From the NCBI RefSeq assembly GCF_932526225.1, contig NC_064037.1:18018471-18082470 (forward strand): DNA of 64,000 bases, given 5' to 3'. Positions 22,651-33,335 of the stretch are shown here, one piece after another. Numbering within the stretch: position 1 is the stretch's first letter; each line of letters starts with the position of its first letter. The translations under genes were made by a program, and so were the position numbers. The notes under the pieces were generated by a model that worked only from the letters and a program-made list of their open reading frames with translations, ran no database searches and was not told where the DNA came from. Origin of the DNA: Nematostella vectensis (taxonomy: Eukaryota; Cnidaria; Anthozoa; Actiniaria; Edwardsiidae).

Positions 22651-23945
22651 CCCAGGAAGAATGGTGTTCACCCACTCCTCCCCTATTCTTAAAATACCAG
22701 GCGCGTCTATTTTCAGGAGGGGAAGGGAGGGGGATTTTGGCTTTTGCTGTCGCCACTAGTGTGGAGCGTCATATGAGCACACTTTAAGTACTAATCTGCT
22801 GATAAGCTATAATTGCACACCTTTGATCCAAAAGACATAATGTTCGACTGATTATTTAGGTTTTTCATGTTTGAATGAAAAAACAAAAGATCTGAAAATA
22901 TTAATGTTGTTGGGAACTTTAATGATGTCTCTGTCAAAAAGGACGGAAAGTATGCTTTAAGACTCTTTTATTTCTATTCATGCTGATAAAGTGGCAAGCT
23001 GATATTGCTTCCAGTTGTGTCGATCGCTTTTTTTTTGTCTTTTTCTCGGGGCTTCGTCCTTTAGTATTTTTCTCGAAGAATTCTGCAGATGGCTTTTTGG
23101 GCGGATGCTATATACTATAATTCCTTATAGAGGGCAAACGCCGTGGCCTTGGAAATGGAGCATTATTTTTTTATTTCTAGAAAAGTTAAGACAGGTGGAT
23201 AATGACCGAATGTTGCAAATGATTAAAGTCACAACATTATCATGTGCTATGACCCCGGTGACTCTCTCTCCCAGCAACAGCACTGTCTAACCAGAAACAA
23301 GCAACCCGCTTTTCGAGTACAGCTGCGTGCTTCCCACGCCTGATATGCACCAGCGCGTTACCATAGAAACAGATAACAAGATTGGCAGAAAATAATAATT
23401 TACCACCGGTGGAGATTCCTTGTATACGCGAGGATCCTGTTGGTAGCCAGACATAAAATTTTCGCATTCCTCCGAGACTTGTAGTTGATGGGATTTGGAG
23501 TGGATTCGATGGGTTGCTAAGCTACCAAGTTACGGGCTTACATGGCAGGTGTTAATCCACCTGAAAACAAAAGGCTCTCTAGCCGCCGTTACATTGTGTT
23601 CTGCGCGGGTGGTAACCACTTCGCTCGCATGTGTCGCCCTAGGGTTGTGTCGATCCGATGAAAAACTATCAGCCGTCTCTCAATAAACCTTTCTTTTTTT
23701 TCTGTTTTCTTCCATAGAATTCGATAGTCCCTTTGCATCCCCACAGACACACATACACCCCCTTGCAAAGTAGTTGTATCTCTCTGAAAGGGATGCATTA
23801 TTTGATAAGCTCTTTTCCATTATTTCATAGTATAGATTAGATTCACAGTTGAATCATCCAAATCAAATTATGTATAAAGTCATCATTGCAATAAGCACAG
23901 TTAAACCATTGCACTTAACAGACCTTAATGCTTTACAATTGAAAT

Positions 23946-24036
23946 TGGCATCATGAAGAGCAGGAATCTCCTAACATATTTACTGCCTTATTGGCATCAT
24001 GAAGAGCAAGATTCTCCCAACATATTTACTGCCTTA
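23946..24036. repeat. Twofold tandem duplication, about 47 bp
   Basis: TTGGCATCATGAAGAGCA and ACATATTTACTGCCTTA occur twice in a row, about 150 bp before the PARPBP start codon. The copies differ at a few bases. Confidence 0.85.
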
Positions 24037-24129
24037 TCGTGCCCTGACAACCAGGGGCTCCAAGCTTCATAAAGAGTCTTTCTAGTTTACTTTCACGGCC
24101 TACCGCCTATGGGTTACCTTTGTTATAGG

Positions 24130-24184
24130 GTCACGTGACTTGCGCGGTAAATTCGAATTACTTATTTTCTCGGCGATAAGGAAG
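24130..24184 (+). promoter_or_regulatory. PARPBP proximal promoter / 5' UTR with E-box palindrome
   Basis: A perfect 10-bp palindrome, GTCACGTGAC, lies at 24130-24139, 45 bp before the PARPBP ATG. CACGTG is the canonical bHLH-zip (Myc/Max, USF) site, and genes for replication factors often carry it. It could lie in the 5' UTR; binding is inference. Confidence 0.45.
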
Positions 24185-27100
24185 ATGGCTTGTGTTGTGT
24201 GGTTTGAAAATCTCGAGGAAACTACCGAGCTCTACTCCCTCATGGAAAAATTAAAGACTTTTCAGGATTGGGGAGGTAAAGATTGTAATATCGTGTTGCA
24301 AAATAATTTAACGTTTCTTTAACTTCCCGCTAACTTCTTTCACTTCGAGGCCAAAGAACGGCCTCAAATGAACTTTGCTTTCATTGCTCAGATAAGCCGA
24401 CATGTATCCTAATCTTCAAAAAACCCGACAACCATAATGGAGTAGAAGGAGCACGAGTCTATCACCCTGTGGAGTTTTTTGTAGAGATTTACCGAACACA
24501 CTTCGCCAAATCTCCATTTTGTGACTCATTCTACGGTCTGACAGACCAGTTGGTCGCTCTACAGCTTGTCATGGCGAAGATCCACAAGCAGGTATTTACT
24601 TACTTGTTGGGACCCCATGTACTTATATGATCGATGTGTGTTGTGTTGGTGTGCTCTTATTAGATCGATTGTGAAGGATGTTGTTATTTTCTAATTTGCC
24701 CAAAGAATGTAACTTAACAAATATATAACTTAATAAGTACTTTGAACCCACTAGGTTGACAATTTAGTTTTTAAATAGGACATTTAAATGAATGCATTCA
24801 GTCCATCGAGGACCTTGCCCGACTGTTTCTAGTCCATTCATGACCTTTCCCCACTATTTAGGCACACTATGTAATTTAGCCCTTGTGATGAGCACTGTTT
24901 AGCCACACTGTGTAATTTAGCCCTTGTGATGAGCACTATTTAGCCACACTATGTAATTCAGCCCCTGTGATGAGCACTATTTAGCTACACTGTGAATTTA
25001 TCCCTTGTGATGAGCACTGTTTAGCCACACTGTGTAATTTAGCCCTTGTGATGAGCACTATTTAGCCACACTGTGTAATTTAGCCCTTGTGGTGAGCACT
25101 GTTTAGCCACACTGTGTAATTTAGCCCCTGTGATGAACACTATTTAGCTACACTGTGAATTTAGCCCTTGTGATGAGCACTATTTAGCCACACTGTGTAA
25201 TTTAGCCCTTGTGATGAGCACTATTTAGCCACACTGTGTAATTTAGCCCTTGTGATGAGCACTATTTAGCCACACTGTGTAATTTAGCCCTTGTGATGAG
25301 CACTATTTAGCCACACTGTGTAATTTAGCCCTTGTGATGAGCACTATTTAGCCACACTGTGTAATTTAGCCCTTGTGATGAGCACTATTTAGCCACACTG
25401 TGTAATTTAGCCCTTGTGATGAGCACTATTTAGCTACACTGTGAATTTATCCCTTGTGATGAGCACTGTTTAGCCACACTGTGTAATTTAGCCCTTGTGA
25501 TGAGCACTATTTAGCCACACTGTGTAATTTAGCCCTTGTGGTGAGCACTGTTTAGCCACACTGTGTAATTTAGCCCCTGTGATGAACACTATTTAGCTAC
25601 ACTGTGAATTTATCCCTTGTGATGAGCACTGTTTAGCCACACTGTGTAATTTAGCCCTTGTGATGAGCACTATTTAGCCACACTGTGTAATTTAGCCCTT
25701 GTGATGAGCACTATTTAGCCACACTGTGTAATTTAGCCCTTGTGATGAGCACTATTTAGCCACACTGTGTAATTTAGCCCTTGTGATGAGCACTATTTAG
25801 CCACACTGTGTAATTTAGCCCTTGTGATGAGCACTATTTAGCCACACTGTGAAATTTAGCCCTTGTGTTAAGCATTATTTTTGCTGGTGGACAGCTATTA
25901 CTTATAAATAAAAGGTAATTTTTCTTTTTTCTTATTTAAATTATTTTCAGGAGGAAGGCACATTTGAAGTTGATTCTACTAGAGTGATATCTACACACCA
26001 AGAAGTGATAAAAACTAAACTTGGAATACCAACTATGGGCATTGTACCCACTCAAATACTGACAAATTATAATCAGTTCCTGGCATACTGTCATGCTCTG
26101 GACTATGCTGACCTTGCCAAGAAAGTTTCCTCCTGTTTCCTGGAAAATCCATCTGTCAGTGAAATATACCAGGAGCAAACTCAATATGCCCTTATCGGAC
26201 AGCCATCTTCAGATGTAGAAGTAAGGCATGTTTTAGACACTGTTCTTATCATGTATTGTTCTAAATGTAAATGAATTAAGTCAAATGTTTAACATCTTCA
26301 TTTGCATTTACATTTGAAATTTGTTCAATGTATTGTCTCTCCACCCAGAGCAAAACCTTAGTTCCCTTAGTTCCCAAGGTGGATACCTTACACTTTTAGC
26401 AAGCAGATTAGTAGTGGCTTATACGCAGAATTGCCCATAGCCCTTAATCCAAGAAAGCAGAACATCATTCAGTAATTTAGAGTTGACTGGAAATAGCAAA
26501 TGTAAATGGGTTGGTTATTTGAGAGTTAAAGTGAAAGAATTTTCCACCTGCATACACTTTTAATATGAACATCCAGCTTGGTCAAGATTTCACCAAATCC
26601 ATGAACATTGTAACATTTTTGGGCTCAGATAGCTTTGTTAACATGTAATTTATTGCAAAATGCACAGACAAATTGGGTTGCTGTTCAAAACCTATTGAAC
26701 AATTCTCTTTCTAATAAATGATTGAGTTTTATATTTTTACATACACAAATGTAAGAAAATTTTTAATCTTTAAAATAAATAAAGAACATCCTAGCCTGAA
26801 AATTAATAAAACAAATAAGTGTGTAGCTAAGAATGAGGCCGCGTTTACTGGTATTTTTACCAGTCTGGGTTAAACTGATTATTGGATTAACATATTCTCT
26901 TTTCTAATTCCCAGAAAGAGATGTTAAGGGTGCTTTTCAAGGACAAGAAAATCTTAAAGCTTGGCTCAGCTTCACTGGACATTACCCACACAACTGAGTT
27001 GACAATTGAGGCCATCCTGAATGATGCTTACAAGAAAACTAGCCCATCAAGCACCCCACAAACTAAAAGTTACAATGCTTCTAGTGCTGTCACACCTGTG

Positions 27101-30100
27101 ATGCGTAAAGCAATGTACACACCTCATCAGATGTACACACCTCATCAGCACAGTCCACTGATGACACCTTGCGCATCACCATTGTCTCAAGGATTTGAAA
27201 CAAAGGTTGGTTTTCACATCCTCATAGTTTATGTTTATTATCTGCTTGTTTATATCTATCCAGCCTGTTAGTTCAGTTTGTGATCAAATATTCTATTGGG
27301 CCAGATGATAGATGCATACCCAGAATTTTGCTGGGGGGAGTCATAGGTATCATATAGAAAATAAGGCTTTGCAAACCTTCAATGCATGCACACCTAATGA
27401 ACCCCCTGTGATACCTACCTGTGATGGGAGAGATTTTTCACTCAGTTGCTGTCCTTTTGTACAAAGTTTAACATTTAAGTTTGTGTTTTTTAGGTATTCT
27501 TAGACAGTATACTTCTAGCGTCACATTGGAGTGACACAATTTAAAGTCCAATGTTACTCTGTTTTCCAGGAATGGCACAGAAAATTTAAACATGCATTGC
27601 AACTTACTTAACCTCCAAATCTGATGTGAACTGTTGTTGCCAATAGGAACAGTATGCGTCCTCTGTACTGCTGAGTTATCTTCAACTCTTGGTGAACACG
27701 CGGGATGAGCTGGCCCTTGCTAGAGTAATCAATACTCCCGACAGAGAATTAGGGGTAAAACAGTTTACCTCGATCAGAAAGGTGGCGGAACAGAAGAACA
27801 TGACAATGTTCCAGGTACTGTACAGCATGTAAAGACACATATAGGGTATATCACATATATAGGGTATATAGGCATGTATAGGGTATATAGGCATGTATAG
27901 GGTATATAGGCATGTATAGGGTATATCAAATGAAATTAATACCTACATAATATAGACAGTGCATACAGTAATTTTTTGCTGATTGTTGAGATCTCTCCTG
28001 AGAAAATTTAGTGTTGACCAAGGGCGTATCTAGCTTTTTGCTAAAGGGGGGGGGGGGTGGCTCAGTGACAAAGGGGGTAGGGGGTAATATTGTTTTTTAC
28101 ATATGGCTTTCTGGCAATGGGTGGTTTAAACCCCCTAAACCCTCCCCCTAGATTCGCTACTGTTGACATTTGGAAAAATATTTCCCCTTTTAACAGGAAT
28201 TGAGTCCTGAGCCCCTGACTAAGGCATCTTCCAGTTAATACATGATTTGTTACTTACTCTTAACTATTCAAGTTGTAGATGATACTCACATATATTTTGA
28301 TCAGTATTGAAGCTAGTTACTGATGAATGAGTGCCTTTAATGTTGTATATCTGCTAATCACTATATATGCTTTTTATTTTTCTGCTTGTAGACAACAACA
28401 TCATTTATCTTACAAATAAGACTGGGCGGTAAGGGCTATGCCCCTTCTTGCAATAACCCTCTTCACCTGATGACAAAGGTACAGTCAGCATTAGCAATTA
28501 ATCCCTTTGTCCCCTAGTGGGTGCAGCAACTAATTCTGCATTCTCTGGTTCTAAGAGCAAGCTTGTATGGGCTGCATTTTCATGTCTCCACCCCCTGTTA
28601 GGTTTGTGGTATAAGTATGTTTTACTTTTTATACTATATCTGTACATCAATTATATAGCTGGCAAAATTCAGTCACCCACTGTCGAAATGGACTGAAAGA
28701 GCCCCTCCCTCCCCTCCCAACCCCAGGTTTTCTATTCCCCAAGGTTGATTGATTCAGTGCTTTAAAAGATGTCATTTACACCATTTAGATAATACCATAG
28801 TTTTATTATGCTCTTCTAGGGACTTGGCGATTTTGTGTCTCTTATGCAAAAACTACAAAATGTTCTAGAAGACATGGCAGATCCAAAGTAAGTCAGACAG
28901 ATCATTGGATTTCTTTTATTTAACACTAAATGACCCTAAATTTGGTCTTCCCCCAACACTGCATACCTTTGATGCCAATTTTCTCTTGGTTTTGTATTCG
29001 CCATTAGCGACTAAGGAACAAACAGATCACATGACTTTTTGGATGGCAAACTCGTGAAAACAACAACAAAATGGAAATTATTCAGTGCATACAAGTCACC
29101 CATAAAGTTTCTGATATTTTAAGTTTTCGTTGCTACAGTATTTGATGTGATGGGTGCGGCCTTTTCTCAGAGGTGGATCCAGGATTTCAAAATGGGGGGT
29201 GGATAATGGCTGAATAAACAGCTTATAACTGATCCAGTGGTCCTTGATAGGTTACAGATCTTAGATCTTTCACTTAAAAAGGGGGGTTGATATCCACCCA
29301 ATCCACCCCCCTGTATCCGCCCCTGTTTCTGTATTTATTTTTGGCATGAATTTGTCACTCAAAAAAGTCACTTCAGCCACTCATTCGAGGCAACCTCAAG
29401 AAAGATGTTTGGAGTAAGATGGATTAACGAGTAAGATGGAGTAAGGAGTAAGATGGAGCAAGGAGTAACTTGGAGTAAGGAGTACTGTAACATGGAGTAA
29501 GGAGTTACATGGAGTCCTTACTCCAGTAAGGAGTAAGATGGAGTAAGGAGTAACTTGGAGTAAGGAGTAAGATGGAATAAGGAGTAACATGGAGTAAGGA
29601 GTAAGATGGAGTAAGGAGTAAGATAGAGTAAGGAGTAACATGGAGTAGGGAGTAACATGGAGTAAGGAGTAACTTGGAGTAAGGAGTAAGATGGAGTAAG
29701 GAGTAAGATGGAGCAAGGAGTAACTTGGAGTAAGGAGTACTGTAACATGGAGTAAGGAGTTACATGGAGTCCTTACTCCAGTAAGGAGTAAGATGGAGTA
29801 AGGAGTAACTTGGAGTAAGGAGTAAGATGGAGTAAGGAGTAACATGGAGTAAGGAGTAAGATGGAATAAGGAGTAACATGGAGTAAGGAGTAAGATGGAG
29901 TAAGGAGTAAGATAGAGTGAGGAGTAACATGGAGTAGGGAGTAACATGGAGTAAGGAGTAACTTGGAGTAAGGAGTAAGATGGAGTAAGGAGTAAGATGG
30001 AGCAAGGAGTAACTTGGAGTAAGGAATACTGTAACATGGAGTAAGGAGTAAGATAGAGGTAGGAGTAACATGGAGTAAGGAGTAACATGGAGTAAGGAGT

Positions 30101-31868
30101 AACATGGAGTAAGGAGTAACTTGGAGTAAGGAGTAACATGGAGTAAGGGGTAACTTGGAGTAAAGAGTAACTTGGAGTAAGGAGTAACATGGAGTAAGGG
30201 GTAACGTGGAGTAAGGAGTAACATGGAGTAAGGAGTAACATGGAGTAAGGAGTAACATGGAGTAAGGAGTAACATGGAGTAAGGAGTAACGTGGAGTAAG
30301 GAGTAACGTGGAGTAAGGAGTAACTTGAAATAAGGATTAAGAAGTAACATGGAGAAACAGGAGTAACATGGAAAAAGGAGTAACTTGAAATAAGGATTAA
30401 GATGGAGTAAGGAGTAAGATAGAGTAAGGAGTAACATGGAGTAAGGAGTAACATGGACTAAGGAGTAACATGGAGTAAGGAGGAACATCGTCTTTATGTT
30501 TTTTTTTTGGTCCTACAGTACAAAGTCACTTTACGCTACAATTTTCAGGGCGGCGGTATCCCGCGTGTTGACGGTGTTACAATCTACGCTCATCAAGGCC
30601 AAGTCCCTCACGCTCCAAGCCGAGCACGTCAGGGTAGCAGTCAACTCACTGAACAAACAGCTCGCACTGCTGGCATCCAGCGCCCTAGCACCACAGGCTG
30701 CCCAGCCGTGCCATATAGTCGGCGTGAACTCGTTCCGACTGATTGCTCGATTGCTTGACGCGAACATGCTTTGTAGCTATAACCAGACAGCGGTTATCCA
30801 TAGAGAGTTGTCCACGCCCACAATGAACAAGTGCAAAGGGCAGTCGCTGTTGACAAAATTCAGGTAGACATAGGTGTGGTATGGGCAGTCGCTGTTGACA
30901 AAATTCATGTAGACATAGGTGTGGTATGGGCGAAAATGAGACTCGGATCCAGGGCTTTTGAGTTGCTATGGCACGCCACGATGCTCCGTAACGTTCACGA
31001 CGAAGACTTTGAAAACATTCACTCTACAGCATTGGAATGCTTTAGGACTAACCGAAGTAAATACTAGGAAAGAAATAGCGAAACTTTTTTGGCCGCGTAT
31101 ACGAAAAAAGAAATCAGCACTCTGATTGAAACAAATGATAAATGAGACCTCCCATACCAAAAATACCCCTCACTCTTTGCATTTGTCCAGCTTGTTTTAA
31201 TAAAACGAGTTAATCGTGTTTTTTTATAGAACTCCGGAAGCCTCGCCTCCAGGAGATGCGGACGGACAGGCGGAACTCGAGGACGCGAATGAGTCATTCA
31301 AGGTAGAGAGCAAATATATTCAACCGTGAGCCCTGCTTAAACTAAATTGCATTGAGCTTACATGGAATGCTATTTGCCAATTAGACACCGCGTTAAGCAT
31401 TTCTTTCTTGCTGTTTTTTAGGAAAACAGACAGAAGTCAACCCGTAGGAGTGATGGTGATATGCCCGCCCTAGGTACGACTGCACAAGACAACTCCTCTC
31501 AGCGCTCTATACCGTGCACGAAACCATTCGGCATATTCACGGTTGAAACACCCAAGTCCCAGCCTGGTAAAAGACCAAGGGGGTGCGTCTATGGACTTGA
31601 TTGCGACTGGAGTAAGTCTCCGTTAAGAAAGCGACCATGCGAGTCAGCGCAGGACCAGGAGAATATGGTCCCTTGTGGCGTGTCCCTACAGACAGAGGGA
31701 CCCGTGCAGCGTGAAGAGTCCACTGTAAAAAGCGGCCTTTTGCCAGCTAGGAAACCTGCGCCAAAGAACAAACGAGATACCAAAAAGGCTACAAGCAAGC
31801 GTAAGAAGACCACGAAGAGTGTAAAGCAGATACAGGGACAGAGACAGATGACCCACTTTTTCCGGTAG
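24185..31868 (+). CDS. PARPBP: PCNA-interacting partner (PARI/PARPBP) homologue, 10 exons
   Basis: Joined exons: 24185-24275, 24392-24591, 25951-26220, 26915-27205, 27647-27814, 28392-28478, 28820-28887, 30549-30863, 31230-31302, 31422-31868. All borders are GT-AG and phases agree, giving 669 residues (human PARI 579). PARI is a UvrD-like protein that binds SUMO-modified PCNA and restrains RAD51-mediated recombination at replication forks. Family landmarks: LQLVMAKIHKQ in exon 2; LLVNTRDELALARVINTPDR and FTSIRKVAEQKNM in exon 5; FILQIRLGGKGYAP in exon 6; LLTKFRTPE across exons 8-9. The C-terminus ends QRQMTHFFR (661-669), a PIP box (Q-x-x-M-x-x-F-F) in the same place as in human PARI. Exon 4 encodes MYTPHQ twice in tandem. 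Start chosen at ATG 24185 (AAGATGG). Introns 2 and 7 are filled by minisatellites. The least certain part is the N-terminal exon. Confidence 0.9.
24830..25875. repeat. 41-bp minisatellite in PARPBP intron 2
   Basis: About 25 tandem units reading TATTTAGCCACACTGTG, TAATTTAGCCCTTGTG and ATGAGCAC, with small variants (GTTTAGC, GTGAGC, TAGCTAC). It fills most of the 1.36-kb intron and ends about 75 bp before the exon 3 acceptor. Confidence 0.95.
28025..28165. mobile_element. Possible degenerate MITE in PARPBP intron 5
   Basis: The stretch begins GGGCGTATCTAGC and ends CTAGATTCGCTACTG around G-rich and C-rich arms (AAGGGGGGG, CCCTCCCCC). This resembles the small CAGGGGCGTA-type elements elsewhere in the window, but the ends are poorly matched. 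Confidence 0.35.
29171..29323. mobile_element. About 153-bp MITE in PARPBP intron 7
   Basis: Begins CAGAGGTGGATCCAGG and ends CCTGTATCCGCCCCTG, an inverted repeat with four mismatches or fewer. TTTCT is present on both flanks. It is similar in style to the hAT-like short element at 20158-20323. Confidence 0.65.
29398..30486. repeat. 17-bp minisatellite in PARPBP intron 7
   Basis: About 63 tandem copies of TAAGGAGTAACATGGAG with variants (CTTGG, GATGG). Because 17 is not a multiple of three and the minus strand of the unit lacks stop codons, all three minus frames stay open. This produces a false 352-residue frame rich in LLLTPCYS. A higher-order duplication of about 256 bp is visible: the block GTCCTTACTCCAGTAAGGAG occurs near 29513 and 29769. 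Confidence 0.97.
30838..30927 (+). repeat. 45-bp tandem duplication of the PARPBP exon 8 splice donor
   Basis: Two 45-bp copies (30838-30882 and 30883-30927), differing at one base, span the end of exon 8. Copy 1 has TTCAG|GTAGAC with the GT at 30864, the donor that matches the next exon in phase. Copy 2 has TTCAT|GTAGAC. Use of the second donor would read into an in-frame TAG at 30865-30867. Confidence 0.9.
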
Positions 31869-32768
31869 CTGATGGCCGAGGGGGCCTTGGCCCCCTCTTT
31901 TTTATTTCTTTTTTATATTTAAGCAATTTTCTTGCTATGTAAATAGATTTATAATAAAAAAAAATATTTTACGGTAATTTACTGAGCTGACGAGGATCTG
32001 AACCCCTTTTTGCTCGCTTTTTTCTTATTGCCTTTTTATGTGATAGCAAGTATAAAAATTTTTTGCTTCTTGCTCGTTTTAACATTCACAAGAGAAGAGT
32101 CTGGTGCGATTTTCTCTTGTGATATTACGCGCAACTTCCACAAAAAAAATGATTTGTTTTCTCTCAATTACTGTAATTACTCTAGTTAATTAGCCCCCCC
32201 TAGATGTGCGCCACCCCCAATAGGCGCCCGCACTTCAAAGGCTTCAAGACATGCTCGAATATCCAGCGTACTTTGCGGGCGCTCCCAAAGGACACCCGCG
32301 TCAAATCAAGACTTGATTGACATCTACTTAGATGACGAAGAATAAACGAAACTGCCTGTACTACCCGTCACAGGATTTTAACATTGAAAGTCTGTTTTTT
32401 AATGGATTTTTTTACTAGATGAAACCACGCTATTAATTATGTTTAAACTGTTTTTTATAAAAGCGCCTCCCTCGAATAAGCGCCTCTTGAAGACATGAAA
32501 GAAGCGCCGGTTATTACGGTAAAGGATTCTCACAACTCTAGTAAGATGATACTATAATGGGATGGACGAATATACTTATTTATTCTATGCTCATTACATC
32601 ACTCCATCTGACATTTGGATGGCTTTGTTAATCGCAAAACTTAGATGTCCGGACATGTTATCTCGCAGCGAAATAACCATTCGTCAGCAACCAACATGTG
32701 CCAGATACTGACAAGCTTACTAAGAGCGATCATGGTCCTGATTCACACATGAAAATAGGCTTGGTTTC
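31869..32768. other. PARPBP 3' region and intergenic spacer
   Basis: An AATAAA hexamer at 31953-31958 is the likely PARPBP polyadenylation signal, 85 bp after the stop. The rest has no gene. Segments around 32200-32240 and 32460-32510 contain GCGCC-rich pieces (TAAGCGCCTC, AAGCGCCGG) that may be remnants of a repeat family. Confidence 0.45.
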
Positions 32769-33202
32769 CAGGCGCCCGTTTCTCGAAACACCCGAGAATT
32801 CTCGGGCCCGAAAACTTTATTTTGCATTTTTGCTAAAAAATTCCCAATTTTTTTCTTCTGGAGAACCGCTTTCATGTAGAAACAGTTGAAACTTCCTCTT
32901 GGTTCGTATTCCAAATGATTACGCTCAATAGGGCTATTTTCGAAGTTTTCCTAAAGCCAAAAAGTTACTCGAAAAGTCTCGGGGGTGACTGCGAGGTCCC
33001 GAGAACTTTCTTAATATTTTCGGGAAAGATCAAAATCTTTAAAACCAAAAAGAGGATTATCCTTCACATAAATCTTTGTGGTAAAATACGATGTTTGACG
33101 ATATTTCAACACATTTATATACCATAAATTTTAAAGGAATTAGCCAGCTTTTCAAATTTAAGAAATAAAGGATTCTCGGGTGTTTCGAGAAACGGGCCCC
33201 AG
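32769..33202. mobile_element. About 434-bp MITE between PARPBP and SLC35B3
   Basis: Left end CAGGCGCCCGTTTCTCGAAA and right end TTTCGAGAAACGGGCCCCAG are inverted repeats with the core CGTTTCTCGAAACACCCGAG perfect on both sides. The interior is non-coding and partly self-complementary (ATTCTCGGG). It ends 133 bp before the SLC35B3 start codon, so it may contribute to the promoter region. Confidence 0.75.
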
Positions 33203-33335
33203 CCGCGGTTACCTCGCGCACGGACGTGGCAAGTCTCGGGAATCCTGTGTATTTTGTCAGCGGTCTCACCCGTAAATAAGAAAACAAAACGAAAACCGAA
33301 TGTAGAGGGGATTTCAAAGCTTTACTTATCCACGT

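Larger units (their letters stand above)
21841..24129. other. Gene-free stretch upstream of PARPBP
   Basis: No gene recognised. It contains a threefold repeat at 22533-22650 and a twofold repeat at 23946-24036, listed separately. Frames at 23015-23290 and 23240-23467 show no family features. Confidence 0.4.

Noticed and set aside
29396-30488. Minus-strand frames up to 352 residues rich in LLLTPCYS
   Set aside because: The 17-bp satellite in PARPBP intron 7 lacks stops in all three minus frames; the gene runs on the plus strand.
30496-30548. Coding sequence before PARPBP exon 8 acceptor
   Set aside because: It is intron: the acceptor TTTTCAG at 30542-30548 restores the correct phase, and the upstream residues match nothing in the family.
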